A DNA stretch of 64,000 nt from Parabacteroides sp. PF5-6 (GTDB lineage: Bacteria; Bacteroidota; Bacteroidia; Bacteroidales; Tannerellaceae). The notes under the pieces are model-generated. The model saw only the letters and a program-made list of their open reading frames with translations, did not search any database and was not told the origin of the DNA. Positions 1 to 6,954 of the stretch are shown here, in pieces. Location of the stretch: positions 124,001-188,000 of the forward strand of contig NZ_JAQFIN010000003.1 of NCBI RefSeq assembly GCF_029504695.1, read 5' to 3'. The translations under genes and the position numbers were made by a program. The first letter of the stretch is position 1; each line of letters starts with the position of its first letter.

Positions 1-362
1 ATATGCGCCAGGGTAACACCCGATTCTCCGATATAGACCAACGTCAACGTGGTAGCCATGCCTTTGGCATCGGGATGCCGTTCGATATAATCGTCGAAGC
101 GGGCTTCGGCATACTGCACAGCTTTGCGGATGAACTCTTTCGTGGGCTCACCTTCCAGGAATGTGGAAAAATAAGATTGAATGGACTCGCAGGCCATACT
201 GCTGGCCACTTCGCCTTTATCGGCTCCTCCTACTCCGTCGCAAACGATAAACAACCGCTGATGGGCTGCAACTGTTTCGGGCTGGGGATAGATCGAATCC
301 TCATTGTTTAGTCTACCGCCTTTCTCACTGATAGCACACGGTTTACCAATAGTTATATTCAT
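1..362 (-). CDS. PP2C-family Ser/Thr protein phosphatase (3' part outside the window)
   Basis: Reading the minus strand from the ATG at 360-362 gives an open frame that runs off the left edge, so only about 120 N-terminal residues are visible. They contain an early NNEDS segment and the metal-binding motif VCDGVGGADKGE, followed by GMATTLTLVYIGESGVTLAHI, which matches the PP2C core (DGVGG, then the ATTL and AHIGDS strands). The product should be a Mn/Mg-dependent phosphatase that removes phosphate from Ser/Thr residues. It lies 12 bp behind an FHA-domain gene on the same strand. FHA domains read phospho-threonine, so the set looks like one phospho-signalling operon. No kinase is visible; it may lie beyond the left edge. 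Confidence 0.88.
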   Translation of the reverse strand, partial: MNITIGKPCAISEKGGRLNNEDSIYPQPETVAAHQRLFIVCDGVGGADKGEVASSMACESIQSYFSTFLEGEPTKEFIRKAVQYAEARFDDYIERHPDAKGMATTLTLVYIGESGVTLAH

Positions 363-374
363 AACAGGCACGAT

Positions 375-887
375 TTATTCGTTGAAGCGAATAACCGTAC
401 GACCAATAACTATCTCGTCGTTATCGTTCAGTACGACTACTTCACCTTTTTCTAAGAAACTGCTATTATATAACGTATGATTTCGACTATTATTATCTGA
501 AAGGTAATGTTTGTATCCACCTTTGGCATCTTTTTTTACTTCGATGCGGATATGCTCCCGGCTCATCGAGCGGTCGTTGGTAGCAATACCGAGGGTGGCG
601 TTCGAAGCAGCCGACTTGCGGCCGATGATTGTGATGCCTTCGTGCAGGGGTAAGAGTTGTTCGGGCGTATCTCCGTCGGCCAGGACAGTCAGGCGACCCA
701 TACCTGTTTTTAAGGGCTGCACCAGGGTAGTGTCCGAACCGCTATAGGCATGTTTTTGCTCCCGGAGAATGGAGATGGGAATGGATTGTTTGCATTTGGG
801 GCATTTAAATGAAGAGATGCCGGGGGGAAGCTTCCCCTCGTCAACCTTCAACCCGACATGACAATGTGGACACCGGACAGAAATCAT
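375..887 (-). CDS. FHA-domain protein with N-terminal zinc finger
   Basis: 170 residues. The N-terminus carries two CPxC knuckles (CPHC near residue 6 and CPKC near residue 29), the spacing of an MJ0042-type zinc finger. A forkhead-associated domain covers about residues 70-168, with the GRKSAASNATLGI strand, SREH as the phosphothreonine-binding Ser-Arg-x-His, and NNSRNHT as the usual NSxNGT turn. No signal peptide or membrane segment is seen, so it is cytoplasmic. Its ATG overlaps the stop of the upstream acidic gene by 4 bp and a PP2C phosphatase follows within 12 bp, implying a translationally coupled phospho-signalling operon. Its phosphorylated partner is unknown. Confidence 0.85.
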   Translation of the reverse strand: MISVRCPHCHVGLKVDEGKLPPGISSFKCPKCKQSIPISILREQKHAYSGSDTTLVQPLKTGMGRLTVLADGDTPEQLLPLHEGITIIGRKSAASNATLGIATNDRSMSREHIRIEVKKDAKGGYKHYLSDNNSRNHTLYNSSFLEKGEVVVLNDNDEIVIGRTVIRFNE

Positions 888-1123
888 AGAATAATGATAT
901 CAGAACTGTCTAAATCCAGACCGGACGACATGTCTAACATATCTGCATCGGACAACATGATGGTATCGTCGGACAGGGTGATGAAATCCGCACCCTCAAA
1001 TCCTTCATCAATAACCACAGCGTCCAACAGCATATCGTCGTTATCCAAGTCTACGATAACGGCATCCGACCAGTCGGCCTGATCGCTGTCTATGGTTACG
1101 AATGTGTATTCCTCTTCGTGCAT
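884..1123 (-). CDS. small highly acidic protein, function unknown
   Basis: 79 residues, with extremely many Asp and Glu and almost no basic residues. I recognise no family. The gene is probably real: it has its own TACTTTTG promoter box 30 bp upstream, and its stop overlaps the start of the following FHA gene (ATGA-type, 4 bp). Repeated hydrophobic-acidic steps such as DAVIVDLDNDD and DTIMLSDADML could form an acidic beta or coil partner. Given the neighbours it might be a phosphorylated ligand or inhibitor of the FHA/PP2C proteins, but it has few Thr residues and this is speculation. An internal Shine-Dalgarno is not obvious, as is common in Bacteroidetes. Confidence 0.6.
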   Translation of the reverse strand: MHEEEYTFVTIDSDQADWSDAVIVDLDNDDMLLDAVVIDEGFEGADFITLSDDTIMLSDADMLDMSSGLDLDSSDIIIL

Positions 1124-1152
1124 AATTTTATGTATACTAAATATTATCGGAA

Positions 1153-1160
1153 CAAAAGTA
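1153..1160 (-). promoter_or_regulatory. -7 box TACTTTTG for the acidic/FHA/PP2C genes
   Basis: Minus-strand TACTTTTG fits the Bacteroidetes -7 consensus TAnnTTTG and lies 30 bp before the ATG at 1123. It falls in the 129-bp gap after the upstream FHA gene, so the cluster probably has a second, internal promoter. Confidence 0.6.
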
Positions 1161-1252
1161 CGAAAAGCGATGGATTAATAAACGGGGAATTCTTTCTTAT
1201 AATCAAAGACTTGGTATTATTGTACAAAAGGCATGGTTTAGCTTACGAACCC

Positions 1253-1906
1253 TCAGGCTTCCTCATCCGCCCATTTGGCGCGGCAGGAAGAGACGGGACA
1301 GCTTTTTCGGTTGCGGAGAGATTCCCAGGGGATTTCGCCCAGGAACGTGCCGCATTTGGGACAGACATAATCTATTTTAAACTGATTCACAAGATCTTGC
1401 AACTGCTGCGGCACCTTAGCCGACTGCCGTGCTCCCAGGTAAATCCCAACCGCAGGGGCACAGATCACAATAAATAGGCTGGCGCCAAACAATATCGAAC
1501 TGCCCTTGCCCAGAAAACCTAAAACCACCCCGATCACACCCGGAAGCGCAAAAGGCAAAGACTGCATTAGTCTTATTTTGAATTGGTTAGATGATTGAAT
1601 CTTAACCTTAGATTGAACATAATGATCGTACACTTCTTTCAAAATAGCGAACTCTTCACTGTAATCATTCTTGCTTTTCAGGATCTCGGGAAGGCTGATA
1701 TGGCAACTGTCGCCCAAACGGATCTGATCGGTGGACGTAATGCGCTTCTTGCTGATCTGGGTATTATTGACGTACGTACCGTTAGTCGACGAAAGATCCT
1801 CCAGCAACCAGGTGCCCTCTTCGCGGATCAATCGGGCATGATAGCGGCTGACATGGGGATCGTTTAACACAAAATCATTGTCGTCTGCTTTTCCTATACG
1901 GATCAT
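1253..1906 (-). CDS. FHA-domain membrane protein with C-terminal zinc ribbon
   Basis: 217 residues. An N-terminal FHA domain (about residues 1-75) shows IRIGKADDNDFVLND, SRYHA (the Ser-Arg-x-His site) and SSTNGTYVN. A charged linker follows, then two membrane helices at about 117-160 (LPFALPGVIGVVLGFLG and SSILFGASLFIVICA). A C-terminal zinc ribbon has CPKCGTFLGEIPW and then CPVSSC. The phosphothreonine reader is therefore tethered to the inner membrane, with FHA and ribbon both on the cytoplasmic side if the two helices form a hairpin. It follows a LytTR gene by 6 bp and precedes the acidic/FHA/PP2C genes, so it probably belongs to the same pathway. Confidence 0.83.
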   Translation of the reverse strand: MIRIGKADDNDFVLNDPHVSRYHARLIREEGTWLLEDLSSTNGTYVNNTQISKKRITSTDQIRLGDSCHISLPEILKSKNDYSEEFAILKEVYDHYVQSKVKIQSSNQFKIRLMQSLPFALPGVIGVVLGFLGKGSSILFGASLFIVICAPAVGIYLGARQSAKVPQQLQDLVNQFKIDYVCPKCGTFLGEIPWESLRNRKSCPVSSCRAKWADEEA

Positions 1907-1912
1907 CTTTTC

Positions 1913-2293
1913 TTACTCTTTTTCTTCATTTTTACCCATTTCCTTCTCAAGCGTCTCTTTGAGTACTTTCAAAGGATCTTTCGAGATCACCAACTCCCGG
2001 GGTTTCCCTTCGTTCGACAATAACAAAAGCCGTTGTTTAGGTAAATTAATCTGCAATATATGATTTTTATTAATGATATGACTCTTCCCGACACGCATCA
2101 GAATGGCGTTGCTACCGGCCACCTGCCGCTCGAGCATCTCCTCTATTTTTCCAATATTGATCGCAAACGTAAACTGTATTCCGGTTGATAAAAGTAATTT
2201 GGTATAGTTCCGATCTGCTTCAAAGTAGAGTATTTGTCCGATCTTTATGCGCAACAGCTCATCTCTCGTCTTGATTATTAAGTATCGCTCCAT
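1913..2293 (-). CDS. stand-alone LytTR-domain DNA-binding regulator
   Basis: 126 residues that are almost entirely one LytTR domain: an IGQILYFEADRNYTKL strand region, the MRVGKSHIINKNHILQI core, then a Lys/Glu-rich tail. Unlike LytTR response regulators it has no receiver domain. LytTR domains bind direct repeats upstream of target genes. It is first in the run of minus-strand genes and 6 bp before the membrane FHA gene, so it may report or control the phospho-signalling cluster. Some stand-alone LytTR proteins are held inactive by a membrane partner; the FHA membrane protein would fit, but nothing in the sequence proves it. Confidence 0.85.
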   Translation of the reverse strand: MERYLIIKTRDELLRIKIGQILYFEADRNYTKLLLSTGIQFTFAINIGKIEEMLERQVAGSNAILMRVGKSHIINKNHILQINLPKQRLLLLSNEGKPRELVISKDPLKVLKETLEKEMGKNEEKE

Positions 2294-2330
2294 ACTGTTT
2301 TAATATTCAGTTAATCTTTTCAACAATCAG

Positions 2331-2338
2331 CAAAAGTA
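2331..2338 (-). promoter_or_regulatory. -7 box TACTTTTG for the LytTR/FHA operon
   Basis: Minus-strand TACTTTTG matches TAnnTTTG and lies 38 bp before the LytTR ATG at 2293, a normal spacing for Bacteroidetes leaders. Confidence 0.65.
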
Positions 2339-2426
2339 CATTATTTTCCCGACCCAACAAAATAAAGAACCTTCACGTTTCAAAATACTTGACACAAAGG
2401 AATGCAAACGACCCCAATCGCCTCCG

Positions 2427-2552
2427 AACAGTGTTTTTCGTTTTTTTACTTGCATCATACAGGATTTTTTACATCATTGTAAATCAATACCATAACAGGG
2501 TGTAGACCACTGAAATCCCTGTATGATGTAAGTAAAAAAATGAAAAACTGTT
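2427..2552. repeat. 126-bp foldback (MITE-like) element with ~40-bp inverted arms
   Basis: The left arm (2427-2468) and right arm (2512-2552) are near-perfect reverse complements, sharing ACATCATACAGG-ATTT, TTTTTTTACTT and AACAG-TTTTTC with a few mismatches and single-base gaps. The ~45-bp centre holds a second small palindrome, TTTACATCATTGTAAA. There is no gene inside. It could be a miniature non-autonomous transposable element or a transcribed hairpin. It lies between the LytTR promoter and the tandem arrays, in the largest gene-free stretch of the window. Confidence 0.65.
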
Positions 2553-2632
2553 TGGGTGATCGGTTTACCACTGTTTGCCGTTTGCATTTGTTAACACTCT
2601 CCATCAGACTACAAAAGCGACCTCCTCCATTG

Positions 2633-2737
2633 AAAAGGCCGCCGGAGTTTTCCAAAAGGCTGCCGGAGTTTTCCAAAAGGCTGCCGGAGTTTTCCAAAAG
2701 GCCGGCAGGGATTTCGAAAAGGCTGCCGGCCTTTGAA
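2633..2737. repeat. tandem array, five 21-bp palindromic units (GGCNGCCGG core)
   Basis: Units begin at 2633, 2654, 2675, 2696 and 2717. Each starts AAAAGGC and carries a GGCYGCCGG core followed by TTTTC. The second and third units are identical, and the last two are diverged. The same 21-bp family occurs again at 48114-48220, 45 kb away. Short open frames here on both strands only reflect the repeat. Confidence 0.85.
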
Positions 2738-2797
2738 CTCACCTTTGCTTGTCCGACAAAGCTTACTGAATTGTCGCTTTTTCCCAGGGTTTTAAAA

Positions 2798-2885
2798 GTG
2801 CTGATAATTGTCGACACTTGTGCTGATAATTATCGGCACTTGTGCCGACAGTTATCGGCACAAGTGTCGACAGTTATCAGCACTT
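2798..2885. repeat. tandem array, four 22-bp palindromic units (TGATAATTATC core)
   Basis: Units start at 2798, 2820, 2842 and 2864. The ideal unit is the palindrome GTGCCGATAATTATCGGCAC followed by two bases. The left two units are roughly the reverse complement of the right two, so the whole array is also dyad-symmetric. The unit at 2820 is identical to one in the array at 34048-34157. It sits between divergent genes, about 70 bp upstream of the -7 box of the AKR operon. Confidence 0.9.
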
Positions 2886-2952
2886 TTATATCCTGTCTTT
2901 TTTGACAAAAGAGAATGGACCGTTGGGCAAACGGCTTTTGGGTATTTTGCAT

Positions 2953-2960
2953 TACCTTTG
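2953..2960 (+). promoter_or_regulatory. -7 box TACCTTTG for the AKR/ThiC-like operon
   Basis: TACCTTTG matches TAnnTTTG, 43 bp before the ATG at 3003. The spacing to an upstream TTTG is not ideal. I see no TPP-riboswitch-like elements between it and the gene. Confidence 0.55.
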
Positions 2961-3002
2961 CTGGGCAATGGGTAAACGTATAGAAACTATAAATCAATAA
3001 GA

Positions 3003-4145
3003 ATGGAATACCGGAAGATTGGAAATACAGGGATGTCGGCCAGTGTCATTGGGTTAGGCACGGAGCATCTGGATGGCAAGCCTTATAATGTGGTTGAAGA
3101 AACCATACAGGCTGCCTTGGAGCAGGAGATCAATATGATCGATTTGTTTATGCCCGGTGAGGAAGTGCGCCGCAATATCGGGAAAGCATTGGGCGACCGG
3201 CGCAAAGACGTGATTATACAAGGACATATCGGCTCGGTCGATCTGAACGAGAAATACGATATGAGCCGGGACCTGGATGTCTGCAAACGGTATTTCGAAG
3301 GACTGATGGAAAACCTGGGTACAGACTATATCGATGTGGGCATGTTATTTTTTATGGACTCCGACGAGGCGTTCGAACAAATCCGCGACAATGGGATCAT
3401 CGACTATGCGCTGGATCTGAAAGAGAAAGGCGTGATACGCGCCATCGGCACCAGTTCGCATAACCCACGGGTAGCGCGCAGGGTATTGGAAACGGGCGTG
3501 GTCGACCTGATGATGTTCAGTATCAATCCGGCATTCGATATGACGCCGCCGGAGAAAGATGTGTTGGATACTTTCGAAGAACTGGAAAAGCAAGAGTATA
3601 TCTCGATCGATCCGGTGCGCAACGCGCTTTATCAATACTGCGAGCAGCAGCATATTGCCATTACGGTGATGAAAACCTTCGGCGGAGGCCGGTTGTTATC
3701 GGCCGAACACTCGCCATTCAAAAAAGCGATGACCCCTGCCCAGTGTATCCATTACGCCCTGACCCGCCCGGGAGTGGTGAGTACGATGATCGGTTGCCAG
3801 TCGGCCGCCCAGGTGAAAGAAGCCGTAGCCTACCTGCAAACTACCGCCGAAGCGCGCGATTATATGGATATCCTGCGTGGCTATCAGGGTGAGCTCACGG
3901 GAAGTTGTGTGTATTGCAACCACTGCCAGCCTTGCCCGGTGGATATCGATATTGCGTTGGTCAATAAATACCTCGATATCGCCCGGTTGGATACGGAAAA
4001 GATCCCGCCGAGCATCAAGCAGCATTACCGGGCGTTGACGTCGAATGGCGCGGACTGCATCGCCTGTGGCAGCTGTGAAGAGAAATGTCCGTTCACCGTG
4101 CCCGTGATCCGCAACATGGAACGGGCCGTCGAATTATTGGGTTAA
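3003..4145 (+). CDS. aldo/keto reductase-fold protein fused to a 2x[4Fe-4S] ferredoxin domain
   Basis: 380 residues. Residues 1-290 have the AKR (alpha/beta)8 pattern (MEYRKIGNTGMSASVIGLG, EKGVIRAIGTSSHNP, MMFSINPAFD, and the PGVVSTMIGC cofactor region). The C-terminal part has two ferredoxin motifs, CVYCNHCQPCP and CIACGSCEEKCP. The usual catalytic tetrad is not conserved: the DTAxxYG site reads DLFMPGEE (no Tyr), the lysine strand reads VIIQGHIGS, and the DLxxxH site reads DVGMLFFMD (no His). It may be an electron-transfer or altered-specificity oxidoreductase. The ThiC-like gene starts 5 bp after its stop, so the two are almost certainly co-transcribed. Confidence 0.85.
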   Translation: MEYRKIGNTGMSASVIGLGTEHLDGKPYNVVEETIQAALEQEINMIDLFMPGEEVRRNIGKALGDRRKDVIIQGHIGSVDLNEKYDMSRDLDVCKRYFEGLMENLGTDYIDVGMLFFMDSDEAFEQIRDNGIIDYALDLKEKGVIRAIGTSSHNPRVARRVLETGVVDLMMFSINPAFDMTPPEKDVLDTFEELEKQEYISIDPVRNALYQYCEQQHIAITVMKTFGGGRLLSAEHSPFKKAMTPAQCIHYALTRPGVVSTMIGCQSAAQVKEAVAYLQTTAEARDYMDILRGYQGELTGSCVYCNHCQPCPVDIDIALVNKYLDIARLDTEKIPPSIKQHYRALTSNGADCIACGSCEEKCPFTVPVIRNMERAVELLG

Positions 4146-4150
4146 AATTT

Positions 4151-5734
4151 ATGACAATAAAGAAAAACAGAAAAATAGCTTATCCCGCTTCGGAGAAGCT
4201 CTATGTGCCGGGAACGATCAATAAAGTACTGGTAGGCATGCGCCGGATCAACCTCACGGACACGGAGACGGTGGATGCCGAAGGCGTCCGGCACATCAAA
4301 AAGAATAATCCGGTCGTTTTGTATGATACCAGCGGGCCGTATTCCGATCCGCTGATCGAAACCGACGATTCGTCGGGTATCCCCCGCATCCGGGAGGAAT
4401 GGTGCAGCCGGCGTAAGGATATCCGGTTGTGCGATCCGGCGGCGTCTTCCGACTTTACCACCTACAAAGCGAAAGAAGGCAAAGCCATCACCCAATTGTA
4501 TTATGCCAAAAAGCGGATCGTCACTCCGGAGATGGAATATGTTGCGATCCGGGAAAACCAGCAGGTGGAAGCCCTGGGCCTGAAATCGTATATCACCCCC
4601 GACTTTGTGCGCAAAGAGGTTGCGGCAGGCCGGGCGGTTATTCCGGCCAATATCAACCATCCGGAAGCGGAACCGATGATTATCGGCCGGAAATTCCGGG
4701 TCAAAGTCAATACCAACCTCCAGGATCTTTTTTCATTCAAAAACAAAGAAGAAGGCATCGGACAGATGATTCTCAATTGCAAATGGGGAAGCGATACGTT
4801 TATGTGTCCGTTTCAGGCAGAGGATATCGCCGGAACCCATCATACACTGCTCCGGTACTCCCCGATACCGGTCGGCTCCGTGCCTTTGTTTCAGGCATTA
4901 GACAAGGCCGGCGGCTCGGTGGAAGAGTTGAATTGGGAGATCTACCGGGATACCCTGATCGAACAGGCGGAACAAGGGATAGACTTTTTCGTGATCCATG
5001 CGGCGATGCTGCGGAGTTATATCGACATGACATTCCCCCGCCTGACGGGGATAGCCTCCCGGGCAGGCGCCATTATCGCCCGGTGGGTGAAGATCCAGAA
5101 TCAGGAGAATTTCCTCTATACACATTTCGACGAGATCTGTGAATTATTAAGAGCGTATGATGTCACCCTGGTGATTGGTGACGGGCTACGGTCGGGCTCG
5201 ATCTACGATGCGAACGACAGGGCGCAATTCGCGGAACTGCATACCAAAGGGCAATTGACCCGGATAGCCTGGGAACATTTCGTGCAGGTTATGATCGAAG
5301 GCCCCGGATTTCTGCCGATCAACAAGATCAGCGAAAACATCAAAGAACAGCAATATGCCTGTCAGCATGCTCCCTATTTTACGTATGGCCCCATAACGAC
5401 CGATATCGGACACGGATACGATCATATCACATCGGTTATCGGTGCCACCCAGATGGCCTGGCAGGGCGCGGCATTGATCGGCGGAGTGATACCGCGTGAG
5501 TTTATTGCCGGCCCGAATAAGGAGGATTACCGGAACAGCATCATCAGTTATAAGCTTGCGGCTCATGCGGCGGATATCGCCAAGGGGCATCCGGGCGCGC
5601 AGGCCAGAGACAATGCTTTATGCAAAGCGTTTGTTGAGAAACGCCGGAAGGATGAGATCAATCTGTCTATCGATCCCGAACGGGTTAATCAATCGCTGAA
5701 AAACGGGATCAGAGAGAACCAATGGTATTTGTGA
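4151..5734 (+). CDS. ThiC-like protein lacking the radical-SAM cluster motif
   Basis: 527 residues from the ATG at 4151; an upstream start at 4085 would lie inside the AKR gene. Alignment by eye to phosphomethylpyrimidine synthase is clear throughout: LYDTSGPYSDP, RIVTPEMEYVAIRENQ, IPANINHPEAEPMIIGR, DTLIEQAEQGIDFFVIHA, ENFLYTHFDEICEL, VMIEGPG, TTDIGHGYDHIT and KGHPGAQARDNAL. It ends about 46 residues after GHPGAQ, with no CX2CX4C motif, which in ThiC binds the [4Fe-4S]/SAM cluster. Other sites also differ: GPGH reads GPGF (residue 387, a metal-ligand position), SRGG reads SRAG and DGLRPG reads DGLRSG, while the GYDH histidine (residue 425) is kept. A standard ThiC reaction is unlikely. No frameshift remnant of the tail is visible; the 3' end overlaps the convergent patatin gene by 26 bp. 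Confidence 0.85.
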   Translation: MTIKKNRKIAYPASEKLYVPGTINKVLVGMRRINLTDTETVDAEGVRHIKKNNPVVLYDTSGPYSDPLIETDDSSGIPRIREEWCSRRKDIRLCDPAASSDFTTYKAKEGKAITQLYYAKKRIVTPEMEYVAIRENQQVEALGLKSYITPDFVRKEVAAGRAVIPANINHPEAEPMIIGRKFRVKVNTNLQDLFSFKNKEEGIGQMILNCKWGSDTFMCPFQAEDIAGTHHTLLRYSPIPVGSVPLFQALDKAGGSVEELNWEIYRDTLIEQAEQGIDFFVIHAAMLRSYIDMTFPRLTGIASRAGAIIARWVKIQNQENFLYTHFDEICELLRAYDVTLVIGDGLRSGSIYDANDRAQFAELHTKGQLTRIAWEHFVQVMIEGPGFLPINKISENIKEQQYACQHAPYFTYGPITTDIGHGYDHITSVIGATQMAWQGAALIGGVIPREFIAGPNKEDYRNSIISYKLAAHAADIAKGHPGAQARDNALCKAFVEKRRKDEINLSIDPERVNQSLKNGIRENQWYL

Positions 5735-6560
5735 TAAAAGATTTGCCGCAGGCATAACCTTCCGCATAAATAGCCTCCAGTTTCTTCAGGTTCTTTTCCG
5801 TCCTTCCGACTTCAATCGGTTGTTGCGGACGAATAATGATGGCCTTTCCTTCTTCTTCCAGGCGGTCGATATAATCCAGGATCTCGTTATAGCGGCGGTA
5901 CCTGTTCTTTAATTGTTCACGGATGGCCGGATATTGGCGGTAGATAAAACCGGGCAGTTTGAAATCTTTGTCTTTCTTGCGGTAGCCTTTGTTGCGGGTC
6001 AGTACGATCACATTCTTTTCGTAACCTTCTTCGATGGCACGGCGCACAGGGATTGCATCGCACACGCCGCCGTCGACCATTGGTATGCCGTCGACATACG
6101 TAATCGGGCACATCACCGGGATCGTACAGGAGGCTTTACAGATATCCGTCAGGCGTTTCAAATCTTTCCGCTCTTCAAAATACTCCGCCTTTCCCGTCAG
6201 GCAATTGCTGGTGACCATCACAAAACGTTCTTTCGAACGAAAACAGGTCTCATGATCTAACGGGTACATTGTATCCGGATATTCATAGAACAGGAAGTCC
6301 ATATCGATATAGCCCCGCCCTTTCAGGAAATGCGACAGCCCGATATAGTTGCGCTTGGCCATCAAATCGATATTACTGTAGCGAGCACGTCCCCGCTGGC
6401 GCGAATGATACGAGATCCCATTGCTGGCACCGGCCGATACGCCGATGGTATAAGGAAACCAAAGCTGATGATCCATAAACGCATCCAACACACCGGCGGT
6501 AAAAGTGGAGCGCATTCCCCCACCCTCCAATACTAATCCTGTTTTACTGTCTATTGTCAT
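5709..6560 (-). CDS. patatin-like phospholipase
   Basis: 283 residues with all patatin hallmarks: the oxyanion-hole loop LVLEGGGMRS at residues 9-18, the nucleophile elbow GVSAG (Ser-Asp dyad serine) near residue 42, and the catalytic aspartate in VDGGVCDAIPV near residue 167. It lacks a signal peptide, so it probably acts in the cytoplasm or on the inner leaflet, like the E. coli YjjU group. It would hydrolyse acyl esters of phospholipids or lysophospholipids. Its 3' end overlaps the convergent ThiC-like gene by 26 bp, so the two must share a termination zone. Confidence 0.9.
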   Translation of the reverse strand: MTIDSKTGLVLEGGGMRSTFTAGVLDAFMDHQLWFPYTIGVSAGASNGISYHSRQRGRARYSNIDLMAKRNYIGLSHFLKGRGYIDMDFLFYEYPDTMYPLDHETCFRSKERFVMVTSNCLTGKAEYFEERKDLKRLTDICKASCTIPVMCPITYVDGIPMVDGGVCDAIPVRRAIEEGYEKNVIVLTRNKGYRKKDKDFKLPGFIYRQYPAIREQLKNRYRRYNEILDYIDRLEEEGKAIIIRPQQPIEVGRTEKNLKKLEAIYAEGYACGKSFITNTIGSL

Positions 6561-6590
6561 ATTCTATTTTCTAACTCCGATAAAACAAAA

Positions 6591-6622
6591 GGCCACTGCT
6601 CGATTCACATCGAACAATGGCC
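6591..6622 (-). terminator. rho-independent terminator after the two-component operon
   Basis: On the minus strand GGCCATTGTTCGAT pairs with ATCGAGCAGTGGCC around a 4-base loop (two wobble or mismatch positions), followed by TTTTGTTTT. It ends transcription coming from 8.6-6.7 kb just before the patatin gene. Confidence 0.75.
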
Positions 6623-6689
6623 ACAAAAATATAATAAATCAGCGATAAATAAGGGTCTATTTACAAAAATGTCCTGTTGGATGACCCCG

Positions 6690-6902
6690 CTAATTGCATA
6701 ACATCAAAGCGGACTTTGCGGTTTGCATATAACGTTTCGGCATCAACAGAATATATTTTTTATCTTCTTTCTGGGCTACAATAACTTCATACTTATCCGC
6801 ATATTCTCTCGAAGAGATAGGGCTGAGTGGATAATATAAAAGGATTCCTTTTGTGGATACCGGTTGATGAAGTCTTATACCTAAAGTGATGTTCGGAAGC
6901 AT
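6690..6902 (-). CDS. small hypothetical protein downstream of the histidine kinase
   Basis: 70 residues, with no family I recognise. The sequence mixes hydrophobic strands (KGILLYYPLSP, YEVIVAQKEDKKYILLMP) with basic residues and ends in MLCN; no signal peptide or membrane helix is obvious. It is probably real because it lies 52 bp after the histidine kinase on the same strand and is followed by a good terminator. It may be an accessory product of the two-component operon. An equally small chance remains that it is non-coding 3' UTR. Confidence 0.5.
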   Translation of the reverse strand: MLPNITLGIRLHQPVSTKGILLYYPLSPISSREYADKYEVIVAQKEDKKYILLMPKRYMQTAKSALMLCN

Positions 6903-6954
6903 ATTTTCTTTTTTGTTTTCTATATAACCTCAAATGGGGAGAAAATGTTCGTTC

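Noticed and set aside
3-311. Open frame of 102 codons on the + strand
   Set aside because: It is the complement of the PP2C phosphatase, whose motifs are on the minus strand.
2455-2905. Two overlapping open frames of about 120 codons on opposite strands
   Set aside because: Both are produced by the 21-bp and 22-bp tandem repeats and the foldback element, and repeat peptides such as SGSLLEN have no family support.
2886-3002. TPP riboswitch upstream of the ThiC-like operon
   Set aside because: No THI-box elements were found; the stretch holds only a promoter and a short leader.
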